DNA of 64,000 nt from Ligula intestinalis (GCA_036362985.1 JAYGXS010000007.1:26001881-26065880), one strand, 5' to 3'; counted from the first letter of the stretch, positions 1 to 10,984 are shown. Notes: a model not told the origin generated them from the sequence alone. Made by a program: numbers and translations.

Positions 1-87
1 GTCGTTGACTGACTGGTTACCCCTCTCAGGAGAGTGTTGGCCCAGGCTTCATGCAGGGCTGCTCTCACCCTTCTGAGATCCAACGGT

Positions 88-900
88 CTGTATGCATATG
101 CAATGCCAGTCCTCAGCCAACCACGGTCCCTGCGGCCTGGAAGGCGCTGGCACTTCTCTAACTTCTGATTCCCTGTTGGTTACTGCGTTCGCGCTCCCAC
201 AGGGTCTCAGGCCCCACCTCAGGTGCCCGAAAAGCTAGGCGGTCACTATGCGGTGGGGGAGAGAGTGAGGTCGACCTCGGCGCGTTTCTCTCTTCACTAT
301 AATAAATCCGAATGCGTCTGAATCTATCACGGTGCACTAAAAGCCGTGGCTTGGAGGGTCTGCCAACTGACGGGAAAACTCGGGCCCCCTACGTTCCTGC
401 TCCTTCTGTACGCGTGTGTCGGTGTGTGCGTACGGGAGGAGAGGGAGGACTGAGAATCAGGCTGCAAAGGCTCTCTCTTCATGTGGCCTCTATGGTGCTC
501 CCGCGCAGTCGGGAGCATACCTAGCGAGATGGCTGTGTCAAGTGTGCGCGTGCTGAGTGTTTATCGTGTCAGCCATCGACACCCTCCCTCATCCCCGGTC
601 TTATTGACTTTGTCTTTACACCGGATACGGAGGTGGGAGTGGCGAGCGAGTGGGTAGATTCTGCGCGAGTCTGCCTAAACTCTTGTGTTCTCTCGCACGA
701 GTTCTCTGCGTTGCTCCCGCTTGCTGTCGCTTTCGTGCTGCTTGACCAGCTTGCCTCTGTATATGCTGCGGCTTGCTTCAGCGTTTGCTGCGGCTTGCTG
801 GAGCGCGTGGTGCCCATCGTCGACATCGACGGGGGAACTGTCATATGACTTGTCAGCCACTGCGTCTAGCCGACTTGGTTTCACCTTGTCACATCGAGGT
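88..900 (+). repeat. Dispersed repeat R1, copy 1
   Basis: A second copy lies in inverted orientation at 6200-6955. The two share long stretches, for example around 'AAAAGCCGTGGCTTGGAGGG' and 'GGTCTTATTGACTTTGTCT'. Fragments of the same family also occur at 44775-44950 and 50165-50290. A TATAATAAAT stretch near 298 could be a promoter or polyadenylation signal, so an LTR is possible, but no primer-binding site or terminal repeats were seen. The short ORFs inside it are open in both copies only in patches and resemble no known protein. I read this as a non-coding transposable-element remnant of unknown class. Confidence 0.6.
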
Positions 901-957
901 ACTGCAGGCTCGGAAAAAAATGAGTGCAATCAAGTCCAACAACTAAAGTTAAACTAT

Positions 958-1215
958 TAAGTTGGTTTGGCAGATTTGGTTAATTTGGTTGAGCCAATTG
1001 TGAAAAAACTCGCGGCCTTCGGCGGGATTCGAGCCGGCATACGAGGGAGGCCTTTGAACACAAGCAAACGCTACACCCACTTGAGCTACGAATGTCGCAC
1101 TTCACACCGTGAGTTTAATCACACTTGGATCGATATTACCCGCCCAACTTTGCTGCTCATAGGGAATCCACAATTGGGTCAACTAAATTAACCAAATCTG
1201 ACAAACCAACTTAAT
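958..1215 (-). repeat. tRNA-derived SINE-B, inverted monomer bounded by ~45-bp inverted tails
   Basis: Read on the - strand, this contains a tRNA-like segment with an A box ('GTAGCTCAAGTGGGTGTAGC') and a B-box-like 'GGCTCGAATCC'. It is bounded by the SINE 3' tail on both sides. The tail at 958-1002 and its reverse complement at 1170-1215 match over about 45 bp with about three mismatches. TTAA stands at both outer edges, which could be a target duplication or simply part of the palindrome. The simplest reading is a tandem SINE dimer whose first unit has been replaced by an inverted copy. Confidence 0.6.
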
Positions 1216-1500
1216 AATTAAGTCAGCCTAGTAGTCATTCTGGTGGATTCTAGGTGATTGCTTAGGAAATCCTGCTTGGGCAGTCAACTGGCTGTCCCGT
1301 ACTGGTGGATTCCATATGAGCAGGAAAGTTGGGCGGGTAATATCGATCCAAGTGTGATTAAAATCACGGTGTGAAGCGCGACATTCGTAGCTCAAGTAGG
1401 TAGGGCGTTGGCTTGCGTATATGGCCTCCTTCCTATGCGGGTTCGAATCCCGCCGAATGCCGCGATTTTTTTCACAATTGGGTCAACTAAAATTAAACTG
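1216..1500 (+). repeat. tRNA-derived SINE-B, direct monomer
   Basis: The head carries 'CCTAGTAGTCATTCTGGTGG' and is followed by a tRNA-like module at about 1380-1462 with A box 'TAGCTCAAGTAGGTAGGGCG', B box 'GGGTTCGAATCCC' and a nearly paired acceptor stem (GACATTC/GAATGCC). The tail is 'CACAATTGGGTCAACTAAA'. The same head-tRNA-tail order recurs at 41700-42130, 44550-44765 and 46145-46385. It is an RNA-polymerase-III-type SINE and not a functional tRNA gene, because the anticodon arm is disrupted. Confidence 0.7.
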
Positions 1501-1692
1501 CTGCGCGCAGTCAGTTAAGCACCCTGTCCTGACAGTGGCGAATGCGCGGTGTAACTAGGCTGCTGCTGCCACTAGCTTAAAGCACCAGACCGCAATGGTT
1601 CACATACGACCATAATGATTCGAAGGCGAGAGGTAGTCACCTCGATGTGAGTGACGGGAATGTGAGACAGCACAGCTAACCACTGCAACATG
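1490..1692 (+). repeat. Dispersed repeat R2, copy 1
   Basis: Starts at 'AAACTGCTGCGCGCAGTCAG' and runs through 'GAGACAGCACAGCTAACCAC'. A second direct copy stands at 2553-2735 with the same order of blocks. No coding potential was seen. The origin is unknown; it could be the tail of a larger element split by the insertions between the two copies. Confidence 0.55.
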
Positions 1693-1796
1693 CTACCCTA
1701 GTAGCAAATGCAGACCAAGTAGACAAAATCCGGTATAAGGCCGGCATGTGTATCCGGCTTTTTCCAGGACGGAATCCGCTTGAATTTTCTACTAGG
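1693..1796 (+). mobile_element. Short MITE-like element (~105 bp), copy 1
   Basis: The ends are imperfect inverted repeats (CCCTAGTAGCAAAT ... TTTTCTACTAGGCC). An inverted copy of the whole unit lies at 2325-2432, sharing the 'GTATCCGACTTTTTCCAG'-like core. It has no coding capacity. The pair brackets the retroposed repeat at 1816-2075 and the PLE fragment at 2205-2325. Confidence 0.5.
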
Positions 1797-1815
1797 CCCC
1801 TCTAGCACAGGAAGC

Positions 1816-2075
1816 GGGAACCACAGCAGAAGCGTCTTCGACCGCGTTCCCACCCGCCCTCACGGAGGCTAACGTCTGCTACGCCAAACCTCCCTACGGT
1901 GGATCTATCTCCCCTCCTCTACATCGCTGTTTTTGACGACGGAGCAGACCCCCTCCCCCCTGACCACGCTGCTCCGACTTCCCCTCCTCTACACCGTCGG
2001 GATTGGGGCCAACCCGGCGGGACGCCAGATCCAACAAGGGCTACTAGCCAGCTAGCACAGGAGACTGTCATTATT
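1816..2075 (+). repeat. LINE-tailed non-autonomous repeat (family T), copy A
   Basis: Begins 'GGGAACCACAGCAGAAGCG' and ends around 'GATCCAACAAGGGCTACTAG'. Other copies are at 3429-3680 and 16841-17075, with a 3' fragment at 4555-4640. The 3' end resembles the 3' end of LINE J1 (9836-9875: CCGGCGGGGATTCCTGATCC, then AACTATGGGCTACGA). This fits a SINE-like parasite mobilised by a J1-related LINE, or the 3' UTR of a related LINE subfamily. No protein is encoded. Confidence 0.6.
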
Positions 2076-2204
2076 CTCCCTTCTCCTTCGCTCACGAACC
2101 TAACATGACTCACCGTCTCACAAGTCAACGGTTCATCTGTCTTGTCGCGCCAACCAGTCTAGTGTGACAATCAAAATTTCTCACATGTTTTACTTTCGTC
2201 TGAC

Positions 2205-2325
2205 GACGGTAAGGGTCATTGGTGAGTTCAAGACCGACGATAAAATTATGATTGTCCCAGCAGACGAAGGATGGACAACCGTAAGCATGGGGCAAGTCCG
2301 CAGTCTACTTGATCCACGTACGCCC
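2205..2325 (+). pseudogene. Penelope-like element, RT N-terminal fragment
   Basis: Frame from about 2203 reads ...FKTDDKIMIVPADEGWTTVS..., matching the conserved PLE block 'iiIvPADKGraTVvm' that precedes the finger domain of the reverse transcriptase. The usual K of ADKG is E here. The fragment is cut off at 2325 by the MITE copy at 2325-2432. Only about 40 residues survive, so this is a dead remnant. Confidence 0.5.
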
Positions 2326-2432
2326 TAGTAGCAAATCCAAGCGGATTCTAACATGAAAATCCTACTGGAAAAAGTCGGATACATATGCCGGACTTATACC
2401 TAATTTTGTCCAATTTGCTACCAGGGCATTAG
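2325..2432 (-). mobile_element. Short MITE-like element, copy 2 (inverted)
   Basis: Reverse-orientation copy of the unit at 1693-1796, with ends GCCCTAGTAGCAAATCC and TTTGCTACCAGGGC. It abuts and probably interrupts the PLE fragment upstream. Confidence 0.5.
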
Positions 2433-2552
2433 AGGGAAGGCCTGTATATGAGTGATAGGTCAGTGCGGGTCTAGTCGTTTTGACTTAACTCCTCTCACAT
2501 CGAAACACTGCAGGCTTAAAAAAAACGGAGTGAAATCGAGTCTTGAACTAAA

Positions 2553-2735
2553 CTTAAACTGCTGCGCATAGTCAGCTAAGCACCCTGCCCTGCCCTGACA
2601 GTAGCGGAGTGCGCGAGGTAGCTAAGTGGATGCTGCTCGCGCATGGCTATGGTGATTCGAGGGCGAGAGATGACAGCGGTTCGATGCGGTTGAGGGGAGG
2701 GCGAGACAGCACAGCTAACCACTGCATCTTGCTAG
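2553..2735 (+). repeat. Dispersed repeat R2, copy 2
   Basis: Direct copy of 1490-1692, from 'AAACTGCTGCGCATAGTCAG' to 'GAGACAGCACAGCTAACCAC'. It carries a CCCTG duplication near 2586. Confidence 0.55.
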
Positions 2736-3428
2736 GACATTTGGGGTGGGGGGACGACAGAGAGACTCGTGCAGCACAAGGTCATCTGCCATTCGGGACT
2801 CGTGTGGTCTAGATAGGCGTGACGGCGGATAGTTGTCACAGGAGAATAAAAGAACGAATGAGCCAACTGAAGTAGTAGAACATGAAACGACTGCAGTTCT
2901 GAGGGGGTTGTGGCAAGACCTCGAGTCGAGCAGAACCATTCGGCGTGGATGAAAGCGTATGCTGACAGCATCCTCCCCCCCTCTCCCTCATCATCAAATT
3001 TAGGAAAGCGCGGGCTCAGTCTTGCGTGCGTGCGAGCGAGCGAACGGATGAGTGTGCCTCCCCCCCCCCCTACGAAGGGCCACGTGGCAGATGCGGAGGC
3101 TCAACACCGGGGCGAGGAGGGTTGGGGGGGGGGAGGGGGTAGAGCGGGGAAAGGAAGGGGTTATTGGGGACGCGCAAGCATAACCAATGTCATAGAGGGG
3201 TGTTTGATGGCACAGCCGATCCCGTCTACGGGCATCTCGAATCTGTCTGGACACCTGGCTGAGGAGAGAGCGCGGGAAATGCTGCGCATACACCAGTTAG
3301 AGAACACTTCAACCTGCTCTGCAATCCTACTTAACCAGCTGCCTCCATTGTCTCACTCTCTCTCTCTCCGGCCTGACTGGAGGCAGTCAGCAGTAACTCT
3401 GGCTTCGCTAGTGGCCACTGCCGTCTGA

Positions 3429-3680
3429 GACGGGAACCACAGCAGATGCGTCTTCGTCACATTCCTACCCGCCCTCACGACGACCAAGGTCTGGTACACC
3501 AATCTCTCTACGGTGGATCTATCTCCCCTCCTCTCGAACGGAGCAGCCCTTCCTGTCCACACTGCTCCTTCTTCTCCTCCTCGCCGCCGGGATTGAGGCC
3601 AATCCGGCGGGGCTCCCGATCCAACAAGGGCTACTAGCCAGCCAGCTAGCCGCCTGAGACAGCTACTGGGAGTTCCGTAT
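3429..3680 (+). repeat. LINE-tailed non-autonomous repeat (family T), copy B
   Basis: Same 5' start (GGGAACCACAGCAGATGCG) and 3' end (CCGATCCAACAAGGGCTACT) as copy A, with a central deletion. It runs on into 'CGCCTGAGACAGCTACTGGG', a segment also seen near 4605-4640 downstream of the partial copy there. Confidence 0.6.
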
Positions 3681-4539
3681 AAGACAAATCGCGCTCAATC
3701 TGTTGCCTCCTGCTTTTTCCCTACTACTAGGAAGAGGGTGGAAAAAAGATGGAGGGGTGGAGGGGGGGGGAGAGAACGGTTCCAGGACGAGGGAAAAAAG
3801 ACAGATTCGCAGGAAACACGAGTGACCTACTTGGCCTGAGAGTTCATCGGTGGTGGTGGAGGATGTTGGTGTTGGCTGGGAGTAGCATCCTGAAAAATGT
3901 GGAGAGTCCCTCGACTACCACTGGCTGGGGCAATTCCGTTGTGTGCAGTCGGCGCCGAAAAGCCCAGGGCGGCAGTTTGGGGATTTAACTGAAACAAGAG
4001 CAGGAACGACCTGGCATAAGCACACAGTACTATGCATGTGTCAAATGCGGATTTTTGCGTACTTCCGCAAAAATATTCAAATTTGTTGAGTGATGGAGCG
4101 AAGGACACGTCGGCCGGAAGCAGAATTAAAAGATAAATGACGGCCGGCCAGACAGGCAAAGAGCAATATAACGGAAAACTTCAAAACTCTAATTCTTAGC
4201 ATCTAGTCGATATCGAACACCAGATAAGTATGAAATCCGGTGCAGGACTGTAAAACATGTAGCCAACGTCCAATATTGATTTGTCCAACGTCCTTTTTCA
4301 AGGCCAACCACCCAAGGTCATCCACTATTTTACTCAGCACTTTCAGGCGCGCTGACCTACATACACGTGACCGACTTCCACTCGGGTACACACATGCGTC
4401 CAGATGGGCGTGGCTGCCCGAACGCCACTTGAATACGACCTTTTCCCCAACAGCGGCCGACGCAGTCTACGCCATGAGACACCGGTAATGTCCCACACAC
4501 CAATTGGAGAACACTTGAACCTGCTCGGCAATCCTACTT

Positions 4540-4740
4540 AAGCAACTGTCCCCACTGCCCAACCGGCGGGGCTCCGGATCCAACAAGGGCTACTAGCCAG
4601 CCATCACTTGAGACAGCGACTGAGAGTACTGTACACAATAAATTTCCTTCACAAGTGCCTTCAGCCCTTTACATACTATTTGACATTTTGGTCTAATCAT
4701 TGTAATGATCAGAGTACACTCATAACTTAGACGCTACGCA
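4540..4740 (+). repeat. 3' fragment of family T followed by an LTR-like polyadenylation segment
   Basis: The family T end (GGATCCAACAAGGGCTACTA) is followed by 'GTACACAATAAATTTCC' (AATAAA signal) and ends near 'CATAACTTAGACGCTACGC'. A comparable AATAAA-to-CTTAGAC...GCTAC segment occurs at 11640-11760, and related ones at 45490-45700 and 47030-47122. It could be the R-U5 part of solo LTRs or the 3' UTR of a LINE; the sequence does not decide between them. Confidence 0.35.
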
Positions 4741-5860
4741 CGCACAAAGTCATAAAAGAACAGGAAACAAGTGTCCCGTGAGTATAGAACTCAAAGTACG
4801 CCGGCGTTGCGACAGCATTATCGGTCAATCGTGAGGCAATAGCACCATAACACCTTGCACGTGAATGGGTCGACCAAGAAATGGTTTTTAGCGGCTCGGT
4901 AGCCCTATTTCCTTCTAACGCTTCCAGCCACACATGAAGTCACGTGATGACGGCAGGTTGCCCGCCCTCGGGATTGAAGTCTGTCGGAATACATACTCAA
5001 AATTTGGGCTGTTCAGTAACATTCATACGCTATATTGCACGTAAAATGAAAGCATATGTATGCGAAAATTCTACAAAACGATAATTTTCCAACGAAAATT
5101 TAGCTTACATAGTACGTCCGATTCTCACTTTTTCGGAATTTTCCGTTTTTACAAAAACGCTGGTATTTCAAAACAACGCAATATTGCTTGATAAATCGCA
5201 GTATGCCCTATTGTGAATAACGACCATTACTCTATTGCTGTGGATTTTTGGCGGACGCAAGGTGAGCTACGTTTTCACAACAGGGATTTCCTTGTGAAAA
5301 AACCTAGGTTTTATCAGATAGGCAATCCACTTTAGTTATCTACGCCGCTTAAAATCATAAAAAATTGATTGGATGAAATGTTGTATGATAGTCGTACTAA
5401 ATTACTTGAAGCTAGCTTGAACGTACTGTGATAATTAGGGCGTTACGAAGTCACATAAAAAAGACAAAATTTCATGGAATTTTACCAGCTGCTTGTTAGA
5501 GGACCCGGGTGTGCCCTGCGAATTGGAGTGAGCGTCTCTTGAGCGTGTACGCCGCTATCTCGTATCTCAGACTTTTCAGGCCATTTTGCAGTCATTATTT
5601 TCCGCGAACTTTTCAAAGAATTCTGTAAATTTACCTTCACTAACTACCTTGGTGCACAGGTGCTTAAAGCATGCTAAAACGTTCAGTCCTCAAGCCCTAA
5701 TCTATCTAAAAGTTTACTGTTTACGCAAAGCACACCAAACCGTCTGCGTTAAAGGCTTAATTACTCTCCGTTTTTAGCGTTTGGTCAAAAAAAGTGACTG
5801 TATAATTTTTACCATAGCTTTAGACTTTTAAGAAAAAAAATTTCCTGCTTGACCTTCCTA
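4741..5860. other. Unassigned AT-rich stretch
   Basis: No recognisable gene, repeat pair or terminal repeat was found here. The DNA is AT-rich with many short homopolymer runs. It looks intergenic or intronic. Confidence 0.5.
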
Positions 5861-6199
5861 AAGCCATGCTCGAAAGTTTGCGCTTATTCTTCCTTCCTGG
5901 ACAACCGCTTTGTTGAGCCACTTGGATTTGGCCTCGTACGCAGACCGCAGGTCAGGTAATAAGGCCAAAAGACCTGTTTGTGGCGAGCCTGCGTCTTTAT
6001 TCATGGTGCACTGGCTTAACGCCATGCAACTTCGCAGCGCGCGAGCAGGTTCAGACTCGCTGACTGACTGACTTCCGCTCGGACACGCAAGCTCCCCCCC
6101 CCCCCTCCCCACGGTATCACATTGGCTGAATTAACACCATCTAACACTGGATGAAGCCAAAAAAGTCAAATGGCTGGTCGGTCACAAAGTATCCATTTG

Positions 6200-6955
6200 G
6201 TACCCGATTTAGTGGAGACCTTTCTTCAAACCGACAGTTCCCTGTCGATTTCGACGATGGGCAGCCGCGCACTCCAACAATCCGCGGCAAACGTTGGAGC
6301 AAGCCGAGGCGAGTTGAGCAAACAACACGAAGGCTACAGCAAGCTAAAAGCAACGCAGCGAACTACCACGAGAAAAAAAAACGAGTTTAAGCAGACTAGC
6401 GGAGAAGCTGCCCCCTCATTCGCCGCTCCCACTTCCGTTTCCGGTGTACAGACAAAGTCAATAAGACCGGGGAGGGTATAGATGGCTGGCGTGATAGTCA
6501 CTCAACACGCGCTCACTTGACTCAGCCAACTCGCTAAGTAGGCTCCCACGTGCGCGGGAGCGCCATAAAGGCCGCATTAAGAAGGAGCCATTGCAGCCTG
6601 ACTGTCAGTCCTTCATCTTCTCGCATACGCACACACAAACCCACGCGTACTACAGGAGCAGCAACGTAGGCGGCCCGAGGTATCCCGCCAGTTGGCAAAC
6701 CCTCCAAGCCACGGCTTTTAGCGCACCCTGATAGATTCAGGCGCATTCAGAGGAGAGAAACGCGCCCAGGGTCGACCTCACTCTCTCCCCCACTGTTTAA
6801 AGACCGCCTAGCTGCTCGGACACCTGAGGTGGGGCTTGAAACCCAGTGGGAGCGCGAACGCATGCACCGAGAGGGAATCAGAACCGAGAGAATGTGCCAG
6901 CGCCTACCAGGCTGCAGGGACCGTGGCTTGCCGAAATGTAGCATTGTATATGCAG
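6200..6955 (-). repeat. Dispersed repeat R1, copy 2 (inverted)
   Basis: Reverse complement of 88-900, with indels. 'CCCATCGTCGAAATCGACAG' (-) corresponds to 'CCCATCGTCGACATCGACGG' near 810-830 (+). The two copies face each other across about 5.3 kb. The short ORFs on both strands here are by-products of the repeat. Confidence 0.6.
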
Positions 6956-7042
6956 GACAAGAGAATGGGAACGCTCCCCCCCAAAAAATGTGGTCGTGTT
7001 ATAATTCTCGGGACGTGGAAATATCCTCGTGTCTTATCTATA

Positions 7043-7564
7043 CAGTAGTCGCCGGCTATGAAGCCCACCTCGGGCCATGAACAAATTCGGCTTAATAAGC
7101 GGCGGGCGCACTAACCGGAGAGTCCTAGTTCTTGATTAGCAAACACAGGAAAGGCACTATACATTACATACGTACTGCATTATGTGTAGAGTTTGGTTAC
7201 TTACAAGAAAAGAATGCTGTTTGTCTGTATTTTACGTAATAACAAAAACAAACAAAAATGATTTGTGACACGTTTAAAAAAGCGGTCTAGTGTCAGTTGT
7301 TTTGGAGGAAACTTAACTCGCAAGTGCTCTTTGATGTCCTTCTCCAGGCACCAGAAATTGTCGGATTTTGTGAAATCTGATGCCTGTAGACCGCGTCGCA
7401 GAGTGTAGAATCTCACTCTATCCTGTTGGCAAGCTGGGCTTTGTAGCCGGCAACGGGGCTTATTAGCCGGCGGATTTTGCTATGTTAAATTCCATCCAAG
7501 GCTGATTTGAGCTCAATACGCGGCTGGGCCTATTAACCGTGGGCTTAATAACCGGCGACTACTG
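7043..7564 (-). mobile_element. pogo/Tigger-like DNA transposon, internally deleted
   Basis: The ends are inverted repeats (CAGTAGTCGCCGGCTATGAA ... AATAACCGGCGACTACTG) flanked by TA on both sides (7041-7042, 7565-7566), the target preferred by Tc1/mariner/pogo transposases. On the - strand, 7201-7416 encodes a 71-residue remnant ending near KQLTLDRFFKR, which resembles the C-terminal end of pogo/Tigger transposases (QTkitdFFkk). The catalytic DDE domain is missing, so the element is non-autonomous. A 100-bp relative with the same ends is at 29465-29564. Confidence 0.6.
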
Positions 7565-7565
7565 T

Positions 7566-8310
7566 AACACGAAATTCAACTGTGACCTTACTCCCAAAAC
7601 GGGTGAAAGGTCTTGCTTCCCTCAGAAATGAATGTTTCAAGGAACATCAAGAAGGCAACACAAATCACCTAGATTGAAAGGTTAGTTAGCCATGTTCCGC
7701 TACCCTGACCTCTCTTTGTGGTGTATAACCGACTGGCGGCTGCCTGTCAATGGTGTCCGCTTTTCACTTCTGCATTTTTGCCCCTGAGGTATGTAGAGCT
7801 TGTTGTAATGGTGACTTTTTCCGCGTCACCTATTGTTGTACTGTCCGAGGAACAATCTCACCTGCGTCGCCAATGTTGTAACGGTGGCACTTTGTGGTGT
7901 CGTCGACGAACTACGCCCTTTGGAATTCCCAAGGAGTTATGCAAAAAGAAGGACGTAAAAGTGGAAGCCACCCGGAGGAGAGTTTATTGCGTACAAAACC
8001 CGGAGTTGCTTTCTCGCGGGTAGTAGTCGCCGCTGGTGTAAAGGCAGCGCAATTTACTGCCTGAGACGTTACAGTGGCTTATAAGTAATTGTCAAGCGCG
8101 TTCGCATGATTGGGTGCGTTGGAATAAGGTCACCTGCCGTGTAGGCGCACCTAAGTGGCCCTTGAGGAATTGCGATTAGTTGGGCATGCGTACGTCTATG
8201 AGCGGTCCACAGGATTAACGTCATCGCGTGGGCACAGTCACCAACGAAGGCGTATGACCTTGAGGCAGTCCGCATTGACAAAGGAATCACTGTTGCAGCC
8301 GGCCACCAGC
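7566..8310. other. Unassigned stretch upstream of LINE J1
   Basis: An ORF of 101 residues at 7718-8023 (+) has no recognisable domain. No sequence resembling the 5' part of a LINE ORF2 (APE domain) is found here, so the J1 copy that follows is 5'-truncated. Confidence 0.45.
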
Positions 8311-8314
8311 ATGA

Positions 8315-9887
8315 CGGCTCATCCACCCAATTCTGACGTCTGTGGCGGAACTATCTTGCCACCAACATGGTTTCCGATCGGGTCGTGGAACTACAACGGC
8401 GCTTTTTGAGCTCAGCGACGCTATCCTCGAGGGCTTCAATCAACAGAAGCCCGCTTCACGGACCGTGGCAGTCTCAATTGACCTGTCACGAGCCTTTGAC
8501 TGCGTCCGCCACGATCAGCTCCTGCAGGACTTGGTCTCGTTGAACGTCCCGACTGGCCTTGTCCGATGGTTGGCGGCTTACATCCGTGGCCGTCACGATC
8601 GTGTCCTCTTCCGGGGCGCTCTCTCTAAGCCCCGTAAGCAGACCTGTAGCGTCCCTCAAGGCTCTGTGCTCAGCCCGACACTCTTTAACATCTACATGCG
8701 AGAGCTCCCACTCCCCCGGGCACCTGTGCAAGTGGTATCCTATGCGGACGATATGACGTTATTTTGCCGGCACCATGACATCGATCAGGCTGCACAGCTC
8801 CGCACGGAGTTCATGCCTGTTGTCGAAAACTTCCTCACCCAGCGCGGAATGACGAGCTCGGCAGCCAAGTCGTCCGTAACTGTTTTCACGCTTGATCCGA
8901 AGGAGTTTAATCGTCACCCGGTCATCACCGTCAATGGGGCGTCCTTACCACTCGTCCGCAAGCCCAAACTCCTTGGTTTGCGTTTTGATCCGCTCTTCAC
9001 GTTCGCAGACCATGCCAGGGAGACCGCAAGCAAAGTAAGCCGCTGCACCAAGGTGCTCAAGGCTCTAGCAGGCACATCTTGGGGCTGCGCGAAAGAGACT
9101 TTGTCGACTGCTTTCAAGGCGCTGGCCAAGCCACACCTCACTTGTGCGGCATCAATCTGGTCTCCTACGATGAGCTCTTCCAGGCTGCGCCACCTCCAGT
9201 CAGCCCAAAACGCTGCCGTCCGCACGATCACGGGTTGCTATAAAATGTCGCCTATCGATCATCTTCATGCGGAGGCTTCTGTTCTACCGGTCGCCCATCA
9301 CAACATTCTCCTTAGCCAGCAGTTCTGGTGGAGTTGTTCGCAACCCGGCCATCCCAATCATCACCGTTGCACCGCTCCCGAGCCCTGCCGCAATGTCCGG
9401 CCATCTATTCGAGCACTCCACAAGGAAGCTGTTGCCTCGTCTCTCGCGGATCTACCTGTCGATAGCTCTGCCACCAAGACAGGCTTCCAGCGTCTCCACC
9501 AGAGATTCGTTGTCGAGGATAAACGAGGTTACCGTCCCCCGGTCCTTTTGGGTGGCTATCCACCTCCGATTGCGGCCTCGGAACGACATCTCCCGAGGGT
9601 CACTCGCTGTACCCTGGCGCAGCTACGCAGTGGCTACTGCATGCTCCTTCGCCAGTACCAGCACCGGCTCGACCCATCCATACCCGACTGCTGTCCCGAC
9701 TGCGGCGTCTCGCCGCATGACTGCCGTCATCTGTTCGCCTGCAATTCTCGGCCAGGCACCCACTTCACTCCCGCGGACGTGTGGCTCAAGCCGGTCGAGG
9801 TCGCGGCTTTTCTCTGTTTCCCAACTACTCCCAGTTTGGATTCCGGCGGGGATTCCTGATCCAACTATGGGCTACGACACACACACA
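8315..9887 (+). mobile_element. LINE J1, 5'-truncated APE-type non-LTR retrotransposon (RT and zinc tail)
   Basis: An uninterrupted frame from about 8315 to the TGA at 9857-9859 encodes the RT domain and C-terminus of an ORF2 polyprotein. With the GTG at 8342 as residue 1, the RT motifs are: palm block A IDLSRAFD (46-53), VPQGSVLSPTLFNIYM (104-119) and the catalytic SYADD (133-137). A CPDC...HDCRHLFAC zinc-finger-like tail follows near residue 451, and the end is DVWLKP...AAFL. The APE endonuclease and RT fingers are missing, so this is a dead 5'-truncated insertion. The 3' end is a short (CA)n tail at about 9877-9889. The clade (Jockey/CR1-like) is inferred from the C-terminal motif. Related fragments are at 48935-49550 and 63718-64000. 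Confidence 0.85.
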
Positions 9888-10144
9888 CATGACGCCTTAG
9901 GAGAGCCTGCAAGATTGCTGTCATTCGATTAGGCTAGACTCTCAACAGAACTCACGGTCAGTGCTTACTGGAATGACAGGATAGCGAACGCACACCGCTG
10001 AAGTTAAATATGCTAGTACACAGGATATAGGTTAAATATTCTGAACCGCAAGAAAATCCCGTGAACGCACGTCTGTACACTGTAGTTAGCACTGTCGGAC
10101 CGGAGGGGAAAAACTAGTTCAGTTTCCCCCAGAATTTTGACGGA

Positions 10145-10620
10145 CGAGCTATAGCGGGAGTAGAGGAGATCCCAGCCCGAAGCAGTTTTAGCTTAGATCT
10201 TGTGTTTACCAAGACAGCCCTTTGCCGATATCTCAACAGCTATCATCTGACTCACCACCAGGTCTGACCACCTGGTGTTTTCAGCGTTCCGATGTAGGAC
10301 AATTGATCTGTAGTGACCCTGTAGCGCCTTTCACCTCCAGAACCAAGTCACGCATGAGGTCGCATGATTGCAATTCCCAATCCAAATCTGGGACAGCCAA
10401 TCACAGGTGCCCCAAACTGCGCCAACGCTCAACCTCTCACGGTGGCTTGCAAGTGCGGACGAGCTGTAGCAGCAGGGGCAGGGAAGATCCCAGCTCAAAG
10501 CCGTCTAAAGCTGGATCGCGTGCGTACCAGGACAGTGCCCCCCCCCCCTACGCCTTCTGACTTACCGTCAGGTCCGATTTCTTCGTGTTTTCAGCGTTCC
10601 AGTTGGCCAGGGGATCCGCC
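10145..10620 (+). repeat. Tandem duplication, ~310-bp offset
   Basis: The block from 'GACGAGCTATAGC' (about 10143) to 'TTTTCAGCGTTCCGATG' (about 10295) recurs as 'GACGAGCTGTAGC' to 'TTTTCAGCGTTCCAGTTGG' (about 10460-10605). Between them lies 'CAATCACAGGTGCC', which also occurs near 45340. No coding sequence was recognised. Confidence 0.5.
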
Positions 10621-10910
10621 AGACGAGTGAGCGAGGCCACCTTTGCAGTCGGCGCGGGAGCGCGAGCAAGCAGAAAGCCATGACGGTCGTCACCGGCAGA
10701 GGCGGGTTCATCCCGAAACACCTGCAAACCACTGGCCGGTCGCTGGCGGACGGGGGCGGCCGGCTGCGTTTGCAGGCCTCGCAAACCGCGCTGAGAGGCT
10801 GGAAGAGGAGAGGAAAAAAGGAAGACTATAGGAGAGCAGAAGATTCAACTAAGGGCACACATACTTGGGTAGTATAGAAATGGATCTGCTATTGCTCTCT
10901 GACTATGTCT

Positions 10911-10944
10911 CTGATGATAAATCCGCGACGGATATCGAAACGTC
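10911..10944 (+). ncRNA. Hammerhead-ribozyme-like motif (PLE-type)
   Basis: CTGATGA (10911-10917) matches the CUGANGA hammerhead core. A perfect hairpin ATCCG-CGA-CGGAT (10921-10933) forms stem II, and GAAA (10937-10940) followed by CGTC completes the core. The bases joining the core to stem II do not all pair, and stems I and III are not clear. Hammerheads of this kind are known from the LTR-like flanks of Penelope-like elements. No PLE ORF is adjacent. Confidence 0.45.
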
Positions 10945-10984
10945 AGGCGATAAAAAACGTATTGTCCCAGCGATCGAGTCTTCT

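Noticed and set aside
2910..3428. 172-residue ORF on the + strand
   Set aside because: Runs through poly(C)/poly(G) tracts, has no domain and is not conserved in any repeat copy.
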